From a virus, in the IMG/VR virus record IMGVR_UViG_3300025426_000055, positions 1 to 41,835 of that record: a stretch of DNA of 41,835 nucleotides. One strand, 5' to 3'. The notes beneath the pieces are model-generated. The model saw nothing but the letters and a program-made list of their open reading frames with translations. It ran no database searches and was not told where the DNA came from. A program made the position numbers and the translations under genes. Positions 27,826 to 34,936 of this stretch are shown in pieces. Positions within the stretch are counted from its first letter, which is position 1, and each line of letters starts with the position of its first letter.

Positions 27826-29862
27826 TTGTTTTCGTTTAAACTTGCTGAAGACTTTGTAAATTCCTATCGCGCCAAGAAGGTTGACTGGGGCTATATGGAT
27901 GCTGCAGGCAACTCAGTCGGGGAAATTACCTTTATTAGGACCTACTCTCGTCTTAAAGAGGATGGCACCAAGGAGACCTGGGCCGACGCATGTGAGCGTG
28001 TCATCAACGGCATGTACTCACTCCAAAAGGACTATGCCAAGCAGCAACGCCTTCCATGGTCAGATACCAAGGCAGCCTCCTCTGCCAAGGAAGCTTATGA
28101 CCGAATGTTTAACTTTAAGTGGACCCCGCCTGGGCGCGGCCTATGGATGATGGGTACCCCGCTTGTCAATGTTCAAAAGAACTCTGCAGCATTGCAGAAC
28201 TGCTCCTTTGTATCTACATCGGAAATGACAAAACTAAACCCTGCCAAACCATTCGCATTCTTAATGGAAGCATCTATGCTGGGAGTCGGCGTAGGCTTCG
28301 ATACAAAGGGTGCAGACAAGGACTTCACAATCTATGACCCACAACCAGACACCGAACCCATCGTCATCCCAGACACCAGGGAAGGGTGGTTCGAAAGTAC
28401 CACATCGGTCATCAATAGCTTCCTTAAGCCAGATCAGAAGAGCCCAGTCTTTGATTACAGCCAGATCCGCCCAATTGGAACGCCGATCAAAACATTTGGA
28501 GGAACAGCTGCAGGAGCAGAGCCTCTTATCAAGCTTCACGATCAACTACGAAAGATCTTTAAAGGACGAGCAGGAGAAAAACTCACAGTCCTAGACATTG
28601 CCGACATTGGGAATCTAATTGGGGTCTGCGTAGTCTCCGGTAACGTTCGCCGCTCAGCTGAGCTCTTGATGGGTAAGGCAGACGATGAGGTATTTCTTAA
28701 TCTTAAAAATTCAGAGAAGTACCCAGAGCGTAACTCATACGATCCGGCAGCTCCGGGCTGGGGCTGGATGTCCAACAACTCTGTTGAGGTATCAGTTGGA
28801 CAGGGCCTAGATAGCATCATTGATGGTATTGCTCGCAATGGTGAGCCTGGAGTTATCTGGATGGACGTAACCCGTCAGTACGGACGCCTAGCAGATCCAA
28901 TTAATAATAAAGATTGGCGTGCTGCTGGATATAACCCATGTGCTGAGCAGTCCTTGGAATCTATGGAGTGCTGTACTTTGGTTGAGACATATATTGGCCG
29001 TCATGACAATCTAGAGGATTTCAAGCGCACTCTTAAGTTCGCATATCTCTATGCTAAGACTGTAACGCTTCTTCCTACCCACTGGGAAGAGACCAATGCC
29101 ATCATGCAGCGTAACCGCCGCATCGGTACGTCTATCTCTGGTGTAGCAAACTTTGCAGATACCAAGGGCCTACCGGTTCTTCGTAGCTGGATGGATGAGG
29201 GATACAAGACAGTCCAGGGCTATGATAAGAGTTACTCAGAATGGTTGGGAGTTCGTGAGTCTATCAAGACTACGACCATCAAGCCATCCGGCACTGTGTC
29301 GATCTTAGCAGGGGAGTCCCCAGGAGTTCACTGGACACCAGGCGGAAAGTTCTTCCTACGCACTATTCGCTTTGCTAACAATGATCCTATGCTGCCACTC
29401 TTTAAGATGGCTAATTACAGGGTAGAGCCATCAGCTAGCGATCCGGACGGTACATCTGTAGTGTATTTCCCAATTAAAGCAGAAGCAGTACGCTCTGAGA
29501 AGGATGTATCTATCTATGAGAAGATGGCGCTTGCTGCTACAGCTCAGCGTTATTGGTCTGATAACTCAGTATCAGTAACCGTGTCGTTTAACCCAGAGAC
29601 AGAGTCCTCTGCTATCGGAACTGCCTTGCATATGTATGACGGTCAACTCAAGACCGTATCGTTCCTGCCAATGGATAATGGTTCATACCCACAGATGCCG
29701 TATACACAGAGCTCTGCGGAAGAATATGAAGAAGGTAGGATGACGCTGTTCCCAATCGACCTTAAGGGTGTGTACGAGGGGATGGCATTTGACGCCGTAG
29801 GTGAGGCATACTGTACAACAGACGCATGCGAAGTAAAACTAGTAAGGGATAATGTACAATAA
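27826..29862 (+). CDS. nrdJ: Class II (adenosylcobalamin-dependent) ribonucleoside-triphosphate reductase
   Basis: 678 aa, TTG start at 27,826 behind ATGAGG, keeping the family N-terminus (KLAEDFVNSYRAKKVDWGY). It matches the monomeric Lactobacillus-type RTPR: C126 in QNCSFVST, NPCAEQSLESMECC with thiyl C372, E374 and C383 (the family has NPCGE; Ala replaces Gly), and the C-terminal redox pair C663-x4-C668. It reduces rNTPs to dNTPs using B12 and a thioredoxin-type donor, independent of oxygen. The length is a little under the 739 aa of the Lactobacillus enzyme. It works with the dNMP kinase in supplying DNA precursors. Confidence 0.93.
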   Translation: MFSFKLAEDFVNSYRAKKVDWGYMDAAGNSVGEITFIRTYSRLKEDGTKETWADACERVINGMYSLQKDYAKQQRLPWSDTKAASSAKEAYDRMFNFKWTPPGRGLWMMGTPLVNVQKNSAALQNCSFVSTSEMTKLNPAKPFAFLMEASMLGVGVGFDTKGADKDFTIYDPQPDTEPIVIPDTREGWFESTTSVINSFLKPDQKSPVFDYSQIRPIGTPIKTFGGTAAGAEPLIKLHDQLRKIFKGRAGEKLTVLDIADIGNLIGVCVVSGNVRRSAELLMGKADDEVFLNLKNSEKYPERNSYDPAAPGWGWMSNNSVEVSVGQGLDSIIDGIARNGEPGVIWMDVTRQYGRLADPINNKDWRAAGYNPCAEQSLESMECCTLVETYIGRHDNLEDFKRTLKFAYLYAKTVTLLPTHWEETNAIMQRNRRIGTSISGVANFADTKGLPVLRSWMDEGYKTVQGYDKSYSEWLGVRESIKTTTIKPSGTVSILAGESPGVHWTPGGKFFLRTIRFANNDPMLPLFKMANYRVEPSASDPDGTSVVYFPIKAEAVRSEKDVSIYEKMALAATAQRYWSDNSVSVTVSFNPETESSAIGTALHMYDGQLKTVSFLPMDNGSYPQMPYTQSSAEEYEEGRMTLFPIDLKGVYEGMAFDAVGEAYCTTDACEVKLVRDNVQ

Positions 29863-29893
29863 CCGGGCAGACCACCCATAGGAAAGGTAAACC

Positions 29894-30034
29894 ATGTCAG
29901 ACGATATCAACCCAGATCTATTTGATGAAGACTTCGAAGATGACTTTGAAGATGGATTCGATGACTTTGATTTTGACGAGGATGATCTAGATGATCTAGA
30001 TGATCTCTTGGCGGATGACGAGCCTGAGGCCTAA
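29894..30034 (+). CDS. Hyperacidic 46-aa protein
   Basis: ATG 29,894 with GGAAAGG upstream and a terminator 24 nt after the stop. Of 46 residues, 26 are Asp or Glu and none is Lys, Arg or His; FDEDFEDDFEDGFDDFDFDE and DDLDDLDDLLADDEPEA show a periodic D/F and D/L pattern. The composition resembles DNA-mimic inhibitors, or a calcium/metal-binding or nucleoprotein-displacing tail. It is the last gene of the rightward arm. Confidence 0.6.
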   Translation: MSDDINPDLFDEDFEDDFEDGFDDFDFDEDDLDDLDDLLADDEPEA

Positions 30035-30056
30035 AAATCGGCCAACACAAACATTA

Positions 30057-30087
30057 AGCCCCCGACCGAAATGGCCGGGGGCTTTTT
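30057..30087 (+). terminator. Strong terminator between the convergent arms
   Basis: GCCCCCG (30,058-30,064) and CGGGGGC (30,076-30,082) form the core of the stem, followed by TTTTT (30,083-30,087). The rightward transcript ends here, and the leftward genes end at 30,096. Upstream, the word AACACAAACA (30,044-30,053) precedes it, as a near copy does before the leftward terminator at 38,386. Confidence 0.9.
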
Positions 30088-30095
30088 GCTATCTA

Positions 30096-30308
30096 TTACT
30101 CTGCTATTAATTTACCTTGGCCAGTACGTAGTTCGTAGTAACTAACGTTAGAGTCCTCAGTCTCTTCTTCTGTTCCATCTAGAACATCGGGGTAAACATC
30201 CCCATTGATCAGCTGTTCATAGATTTGAATGGCCTCATTGTCATCCTCTGCTACAAACGATAGGATGCCGTTGCGGCTGGTCTCGAACATGGTGCTGTAT
30301 TTAGGCAT
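30096..30308 (-). CDS. Small hypothetical protein (70 aa)
   Basis: The frame runs upstream to 30,362, but ATG 30,308 has AAGGAGGAAAT seven bases before it and is preferred. The protein is PKYSTMFETSRNGILSFVAE followed by an acidic stretch (DGTEEETEDSNVSYYELRTG). A small mixed alpha/beta fold, unknown family. Last gene of the leftward arm. Confidence 0.6.
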   Translation of the reverse strand: MPKYSTMFETSRNGILSFVAEDDNEAIQIYEQLINGDVYPDVLDGTEEETEDSNVSYYELRTGQGKLIAE

Positions 30309-30435
30309 TGATTTCCTCCTTGTATTGGCATTCGCATTCTCTTGTCTCAAAGGTATCATCATCTAAATACCATTGAGTTACTCCTGTGCCGTAGCACATA
30401 GTGCATGTACGTGGTTCGATTGTTTCCATGTCCAT
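30301..30435 (-). CDS. Tiny CxxCxGxG zinc protein (44 aa)
   Basis: ATG 30,435 overlaps the upstream stop (TGATG); the stop overlaps the next gene by 8 nt. RTCTMCYGTGVTQWYLDDDT and RECECQ give C-x2-C-x-G-x-G plus C-x-C, a DnaJ-like single zinc centre. The AAGGAGG for the next gene lies inside its last codons. Translation is supported by the overlaps and the conserved-looking zinc motif. Confidence 0.58.
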   Translation of the reverse strand: MDMETIEPRTCTMCYGTGVTQWYLDDDTFETRECECQYKEEINA

Positions 30436-30812
30436 CAGATCATATCCTCCTCATCATCTTCGTCTAGAGTGAACAGCTCTGCCTTAAATGATACAGAACC
30501 TATATAGTCTAGATTCCTACCCTTAGCATCTACATGTGGCACCACACTACGCTCACCGGCTTCATTGGTTTGCACTCGTGTCTCTATAGGTGTCATCTTT
30601 ATATTCTTACGCGGTGTTACCTTAATGAGTGTTTCCTTAATCCAACGCTTACCTGCAGATACGTTAGTAAAGGCCTCATACTCTTCATAACCACGGTCTC
30701 TATCGTCACCGTAGTAATCAGTAGATGTACAGACTGAGGCAAGCCATGCCCCACCTTTGACCTCATTCTTAGTCAATCTAGCTGTAAACGTTACTGTTTC
30801 TTTCTTGGCCAT
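30435..30812 (-). CDS. Hypothetical protein
   Basis: 125 aa behind AGGAGGAAAG. Beta-rich: ETVTFTARLTKNEVKGGAWL, an acidic-aromatic loop (STDYYGDDRDRGYEEYEAF) and a strand near RVQTNEAGERSVVPHVD, ending FKAELFTLDEDDEEDMI. No family recognised. It may be a small nucleic-acid-binding or inhibitor protein; the acidic tail is notable. Confidence 0.52.
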   Translation of the reverse strand: MAKKETVTFTARLTKNEVKGGAWLASVCTSTDYYGDDRDRGYEEYEAFTNVSAGKRWIKETLIKVTPRKNIKMTPIETRVQTNEAGERSVVPHVDAKGRNLDYIGSVSFKAELFTLDEDDEEDMI

Positions 30813-30820
30813 CTTTCCTC

Positions 30821-31060
30821 CTATAGTTTTATGTCGGTCTCAAAGCCTACCTTCTTTAGGTCTCTGAGTATATTTTTGCCTGCTCTAAAGTCTCCTAGGG
30901 ACTGTGATCCAAAGAAAACCACCTTCTTAGTCTCGGTATTGACTACTTTAATGTGGTGCTTTCCTGGCGTTATCGAGACGTCCAGTCCAGCGTTCTCTAG
31001 AGCAGAGACCAGCTTTCTTACATTCTTGTCTTTTAGTCGTATGTCTACTAGTTGAAACAA
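30821..31060 (-). CDS. HicA-like small protein (possible mRNA interferase)
   Basis: 79 aa with TTG start at 31,060 behind AAGGAGGGAG. NVRKLVSALENAGLDVSITP then GKHHIKV (H35/H36), strand KKVVFFGSQSLG and helix GKNILRDLKKVGF follow the HicA fold: a small dsRBD-like domain with a catalytic His in a beta strand. No HicB antitoxin gene is adjacent. Phage copies may act as host mRNA shutoff or as RNA-binding proteins without nuclease activity. Confidence 0.6.
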   Translation of the reverse strand: MFQLVDIRLKDKNVRKLVSALENAGLDVSITPGKHHIKVVNTETKKVVFFGSQSLGDFRAGKNILRDLKKVGFETDIKL

Positions 31061-31110
31061 CTGTATCTCCCTCCTTTTGTGTGATGTATAATTTAAGTGC
31101 TAGCTCCAAG

Positions 31111-31156
31111 TACCTCGGAGTTTTCACCCTCGAGTACCCCGGATTGCGCCCGGGGT
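31111..31156 (-). promoter_or_regulatory. Two tandem hairpins before the HicA-like gene
   Basis: On the minus strand, ACCCCGG/CCGGGGT (31,136-31,142 with 31,150-31,156) and a bulged CTCG...CGAG stem (about 31,114-31,134) follow each other directly after the stop of the upstream gene. No T-run is present, so attenuation, RNA processing or protein binding is more likely than simple termination. Confidence 0.4.
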
Positions 31157-31365
31157 TACTCTTCTACTATTTGTATGTGCTTGATTGTCACTCCCTCTCC
31201 AGCATCTTTGAGAGAGTTGGCCGGAACCCACTCTTCCTTGTTTCTATCGAATACATAGAGACACCACTCCCGATTCTCCGGATAGCGCTGGTCTCCGATA
31301 CGCCATTTAGCTATGTCTACCTCATAAAGTATACGTAGTTTGTAGTTTACACTGTCATCAGCCAT
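31156..31365 (-). CDS. Small hypothetical protein
   Basis: 69 aa behind ATGGAGGATA. Beta-rich with conserved-looking aromatic residues: SVNYKLRILYEVDIAKWRIG, WCLYVFDRNKEEWVPA, VTIKHIQIVEE. It could be a small barrel or sandwich. No family recognised. Confidence 0.52.
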   Translation of the reverse strand: MADDSVNYKLRILYEVDIAKWRIGDQRYPENREWCLYVFDRNKEEWVPANSLKDAGEGVTIKHIQIVEE

Positions 31366-31377
31366 TATCCTCCATTC

Positions 31378-31914
31378 CTATTCCAGCCATTCCCAGACAC
31401 CTGAGTCAGGTTCCATAAACGTCCGTACAGAAGAGTACGAATCGCTGTATTCCCGTTCTGAATGTAGTTCACCTTCTTTGTAGAAGCGCCAACCAGAGAA
31501 CGACATGCCACTCTCATCATAGTTAATGAAAATGTTTATGTTGGGGAACATCTCAGCCAGCTTATCATATACCGGTATTGGGGGCGCCCAAGCCGTTTGG
31601 AATGAATAGCCTAGTTGAGACTCGTCATCTTCTGTGAAATCAACAGTTGGCACTGTCTCAGAAGAATCCCACTTGGTACCCCAGTTATTGATACACCAGT
31701 CGTACCAATCTTTGGCACCATACTTAGCAATGTTGTGCTTGATCTTTTGTTCCGGCTCGCGTAATGGGGCACTCTGATTTCTTAACGCTTCCGGAACCGG
31801 TGCTAACTTGTTAAAGGAAAACGGGTTGGGTCCATCGTTCATAAGATCTTTAATTCTTAGAACATCCTCAGAGCTTCCCTTTATCATTACAGCATTATCA
31901 CACCAATTAGGCAT
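31378..31914 (-). CDS. Api92-like ferredoxin-fold phage protein
   Basis: The frame reaches 31,929, but ATG 31,914 with GAGGAGGAAAC upstream gives the family start MPNWCDNAVMIKG. The hallmarks of the phage Api92-like family follow: FSFNKLAPVPEAL, WCINNWGTKWDSS, FQTAWAPPIPVYDKLAE, FINYDESGMSFSG. 178 aa. These proteins are spread in phages and plasmids; their function is not established. The N-terminal cysteine and a WC later could form a redox or metal pair. Confidence 0.75.
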   Translation of the reverse strand: MPNWCDNAVMIKGSSEDVLRIKDLMNDGPNPFSFNKLAPVPEALRNQSAPLREPEQKIKHNIAKYGAKDWYDWCINNWGTKWDSSETVPTVDFTEDDESQLGYSFQTAWAPPIPVYDKLAEMFPNINIFINYDESGMSFSGWRFYKEGELHSEREYSDSYSSVRTFMEPDSGVWEWLE

Positions 31915-32107
31915 ATGTTTCCTCCTCATCTACTACTTCGATATCTCCTACTTCAGTCCAGTTAGCCATATGGTCTTCACGCCATTTGCCGTTGTCTTCA
32001 TTGATGATCTGTTCCTCCGCTACCTCTTCAGCTAGCCCTTGGCTTGGTGCTTCGATGTATGAGTCATAGATACGGTGTTCGTGGATTGTTACTTTGTATA
32101 GTGTCAT
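31907..32107 (-). CDS. Small acidic hypothetical protein
   Basis: 66 aa, ATG 32,107 behind AAGGAACTAAG. The first half (LYKVTIHEHRIYDSYIEAPS) is a strand-turn-strand, followed by a helix and acidic stretch (LAEEVAEEQIINEDNGKW ... VVDEEETYA). Its stop overlaps the Api92-like gene by 8 nt. Proteins with a similar YIEAxSxxxAEExAxE pattern are frequent in phages but uncharacterised. Confidence 0.52.
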   Translation of the reverse strand: MTLYKVTIHEHRIYDSYIEAPSQGLAEEVAEEQIINEDNGKWREDHMANWTEVGDIEVVDEEETYA

Positions 32108-32108
32108 C

Positions 32109-32249
32109 TTAGTTCCTTACCTCGTAGTCTTGGATGGTTGCCATTACTGCATCGTCTAGGTCTGCAATAAGCAGCTCTAGTTCGTTCTCGTTGAACCCCT
32201 CAACCATATTTTCTGTGATTGTGGATTGCCATATGATTCTATCGCTCAT
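32109..32249 (-). CDS. Tiny hypothetical protein (46 aa)
   Basis: ATG 32,249 overlaps the stop of the upstream gene (TAATG) with AAGGAGAAA before it. The product is SDRIIWQSTITENMVEGFNE then NELELLIADLDDAVMATIQD, mostly one helix, acidic. Supported by ribosome site and coupling only. Confidence 0.48.
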   Translation of the reverse strand: MSDRIIWQSTITENMVEGFNENELELLIADLDDAVMATIQDYEVRN

Positions 32250-32698
32250 TATTTCTCCTTCTTGATTGTACGGAATGACCTATCGGGCATAGGCCACTTG
32301 TAAGGCAGGTCATCATCAACATCAAAGTCGTAATGCTCAGGAAGCTTACGCTTTAGATTAGACTGATGACTTTCATGGAACTCCTCAGCACCAAGCCACC
32401 ACGGTTTCTTGATTGGTAACAGCTTATGTTGCTTCATGAGTTCAATTACTTGTTGCTTAGTGTTGTCTACATAGCCACGCTTAACCCACTCATCACAGAT
32501 AGTGATTGTGTACTTGGCTAGCAGACCTTCATGACCCCGCCACATTACAGCAGCAGGGTGATTGCGCCACCCTACAGTTAGACCCAGGTTAGCCCTCAGA
32601 ATCTGCAATGCTTCTACGCGTTGCTTGCCGAGTCTCCTATCGTCTAAGGATTGTGCTACTTGTTTGAAGTCTGCATAAGGCAGAAACGTATTAACCAT
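32249..32698 (-). CDS. Pyrimidine-dimer DNA glycosylase-like protein (MSMEG_6728 type)
   Basis: 149 aa behind GGAGGAGTA. NTFLPYADFKQVAQSLDDRR, LGKQRVEALQILRA, GWRNHPAAVMWRGHEGLL and the later DEWVKRGY match the actinobacterial MSMEG_6728 family, grouped with pyrimidine dimer glycosylases (T4 endonuclease V relatives). Such enzymes would cut damaged DNA at UV lesions. The conserved Arg/Lys/His residues of the first 70 aa are retained. Its role in the phage may be repair or degradation of DNA. Confidence 0.7.
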   Translation of the reverse strand: MVNTFLPYADFKQVAQSLDDRRLGKQRVEALQILRANLGLTVGWRNHPAAVMWRGHEGLLAKYTITICDEWVKRGYVDNTKQQVIELMKQHKLLPIKKPWWLGAEEFHESHQSNLKRKLPEHYDFDVDDDLPYKWPMPDRSFRTIKKEK

Positions 32699-32823
32699 TA
32701 CTCCTCCGGTCTCAGCATGTAGACGATTACCTCATCATCTGTCATATCTTGTAGTTCTTCCATATCCCAATGGAGCCTACGTAAGTAGGCCCCCATATGT
32801 ATTACCTTAGCCAGCTCCTCCAT
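32698..32823 (-). CDS. Tiny hypothetical protein (41 aa)
   Basis: ATG 32,823 overlaps the upstream stop (TAATG), and the stop overlaps the glycosylase ATG. The product is MEELAKVIHMGAYLRRLHWD followed by MEELQDMTDDEVIVYMLRPE; acidic helices. The GGAGGAG for the next gene encodes its last residues. Supported by tight overlaps only. Confidence 0.48.
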   Translation of the reverse strand: MEELAKVIHMGAYLRRLHWDMEELQDMTDDEVIVYMLRPEE

Positions 32824-33014
32824 TACACAAGAGCCTCTAGGTTAATAGAGTTGTTCAATGCCCACTCTTCCGGCTCTGAGATAGACTCAATGGTTAGGTT
32901 TGACCCACCATCCAGTACGTAGTCGGACATATGAAGTAGGAACATCTGAGCAGAATCAAAGTCGTTAAAGACCCCAATCAACTCTTCATTGATGCTGTCG
33001 TAGATTGTATACAT
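32823..33014 (-). CDS. Small hypothetical protein
   Basis: 63 aa behind AAGGAGGCAACA. YTIYDSINEELIGVFNDFDS (strand-turn-strand-helix) then an acidic end (SISEPEEWALNNSINLEALV). The word AACACAAACA (33,026-33,035, minus strand) lies just before its ribosome site. No family recognised. Confidence 0.52.
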   Translation of the reverse strand: MYTIYDSINEELIGVFNDFDSAQMFLLHMSDYVLDGGSNLTIESISEPEEWALNNSINLEALV

Positions 33015-33037
33015 TGTTGCCTCCTTGTTTGTGTTGG

Positions 33038-34927
33038 TTAGTTGCTTCTACGCTTTTTGATTGCACCCATAACTACTTGCTTGGCAAACGGCACCAAGTC
33101 ACGGGCTGTGTTGATACGGCCAAATACTTCCGCACCATGTCTGAAGTTATCCATAGTCTGACCTTGCCTGTCATAGTACTCAAGGTCTCTGTCATCCATG
33201 ATTAGCGTCATCGCAGTCAAGATACCCCTACGACTGATGCGCTCCAAGATCTCATCGTTCTTGTCATGATTGAACACGCCATCAGTGATGATGAATAGCA
33301 TCTTGTTCTTCTTACGAGAAGACATAAGAAGCTGCTCAGCAGCCACCAACGAGCTGTATGGATTGGTACCGCCGTTGCCGTAGATGAACTTGTAGTGTGT
33401 CTTATGTGCACGCTCAGTACGTTTGTAGGCAACCTCGCTCTGGTCATCGAACGCATATACTGTAACCGGAGCCTCAATAGCCTCCAACGCACGCTTGATA
33501 GTCCAGCATGCAAGAGAAGCATTGCGGTCATTGGAGTTACAATTCATGGATCCGGATCGATCTACTAGAATGACAGCCTCCACGTCGGCGCCATCATTAC
33601 CTTCCTCCCACCGGTCGAAGGCTTCGTCGATCTCGCACCCATTGATTACACGCTGGACATTGAGCTTACCACTTGGCACACCCTTGTTCCAGCCAGGCTC
33701 ACACTCATCACGCAGGCGCTCCAATTCCTTGGCGAACCTACGATACGAGGAGATTGTCTCAGCCGGTACATCAGTAAGGTCGAACTTACCTTGCTTGGTA
33801 GAGTCATCGAACTTACCATCGCCACCAACGATTACGCGTTGCTTGGCTTTGATGTCTTGCTGGACTGCCTTGTTGTCATACACATCATTGACTGCTTTAT
33901 CAAGCATGTCGTTGATGTTGTCAGGCACACCGCCCTTGCTCTCATGATGACCTTTACCTGCTTGTGCAGATGGTGGTGCATCTTGATATGCTTCCTGCAT
34001 TGCTTGACGCATATCTAACGCATCAGCAGCGCTTTGCGGTGCATCTGTATGTTGCTGTGGTTCGTCACCTTGACCTGGCTGTGACGTGTTTGTGTTGGGC
34101 GCAGCTTTAGGCTTGCCAGTATACGGACTCTCTTGCTTGCCCATGCCACCAGCACGTTGGCTATCTTTCTCCTGCATCTTGCCAGGCTCAGGACGACCTT
34201 TAACCATTGGGTCACGACTACCGCAACCATTGGGGCCACCAGATATATCTGGCATACCCATTGGAGTCAGTACCTCATCTTGGAACCGTTGGATAAGAAC
34301 TCGAGCCTTAGCATAATCCCTAGGGAATGCAAGTACACGATACTGATCCACGATGTCGATGATGTTGGGTATGAGGTCGGGGAATGCGAACTCGTCACGA
34401 TATGCTTCCCTAATTTCTACTGGAAGATACCTACGACCACGAATCAACGGATAGGTACCTGCTACCTCTTCCGGTGACTCACCCAACCACCTAGCCACCG
34501 TACCGATTAGATACGGCGCTACAGATGGATACCTAGCAACGAGCAATGTCTCGATGCGTTGGTCCTCCAAGATATTTGTTGCTTGCATGTATTTGTTTTC
34601 CAACACCCACTTGATCAACTCTGTACCCTTACGAGGAGTATAGAAGTGATGCGCAAGCTCGTGATAGTTGAGGCCGGTGACCTGTGTCAACGTCTCCAGA
34701 TCCATATCAGTAATCTCTTGCTGATTGATATAGATTGCAGCACCGTCAGACCATGCGGGTGCAGGGCCATCAGGCATTACGTTGACGATAAGCGGATCGC
34801 CAGTTAGTACACGGTCCGCTTGCTCATACACACGACACAAGGCACCAAGTTGGATGATACGTTCTTGATCATCCTCACTCCGTGCCTCTTGACCCCACGG
34901 GCTATTATCGATCTCGTCTATAAGCAT
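33038..34927 (-). CDS. VWA-domain protein with HExxH metallopeptidase-like region (CobT/MoxR-partner type)
   Basis: 629 aa. The N-terminal third has NYHELAHHFYTPRK, with H89-E-L-A-H93 like a zinc peptidase site. A Pro/Gln/Ser-rich linker (about 240-335) follows. The C-terminal VWA domain has the complete MIDAS: DRSGSMN (D456, S, S), the Thr in GNGGTNPYSS and the Asp in LFIITDGVF. It lies 9 nt after the AAA+ ATPase gene and probably forms a chaperone or chelatase-like complex with it, as in MoxR-VWA and CobS-CobT pairs. GAGGCTC before ATG 34,927 is moderate. Confidence 0.83.
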   Translation of the reverse strand: MLIDEIDNSPWGQEARSEDDQERIIQLGALCRVYEQADRVLTGDPLIVNVMPDGPAPAWSDGAAIYINQQEITDMDLETLTQVTGLNYHELAHHFYTPRKGTELIKWVLENKYMQATNILEDQRIETLLVARYPSVAPYLIGTVARWLGESPEEVAGTYPLIRGRRYLPVEIREAYRDEFAFPDLIPNIIDIVDQYRVLAFPRDYAKARVLIQRFQDEVLTPMGMPDISGGPNGCGSRDPMVKGRPEPGKMQEKDSQRAGGMGKQESPYTGKPKAAPNTNTSQPGQGDEPQQHTDAPQSAADALDMRQAMQEAYQDAPPSAQAGKGHHESKGGVPDNINDMLDKAVNDVYDNKAVQQDIKAKQRVIVGGDGKFDDSTKQGKFDLTDVPAETISSYRRFAKELERLRDECEPGWNKGVPSGKLNVQRVINGCEIDEAFDRWEEGNDGADVEAVILVDRSGSMNCNSNDRNASLACWTIKRALEAIEAPVTVYAFDDQSEVAYKRTERAHKTHYKFIYGNGGTNPYSSLVAAEQLLMSSRKKNKMLFIITDGVFNHDKNDEILERISRRGILTAMTLIMDDRDLEYYDRQGQTMDNFRHGAEVFGRINTARDLVPFAKQVVMGAIKKRRSN

Positions 34928-34936
34928 TGAGCCTCC

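Noticed and set aside
33495-33947. A 150-aa plus-strand frame opposite the VWA gene
   Set aside because: The VWA motifs are on the minus strand; the plus frame is low-complexity Ser/Arg/Leu without a start signal.
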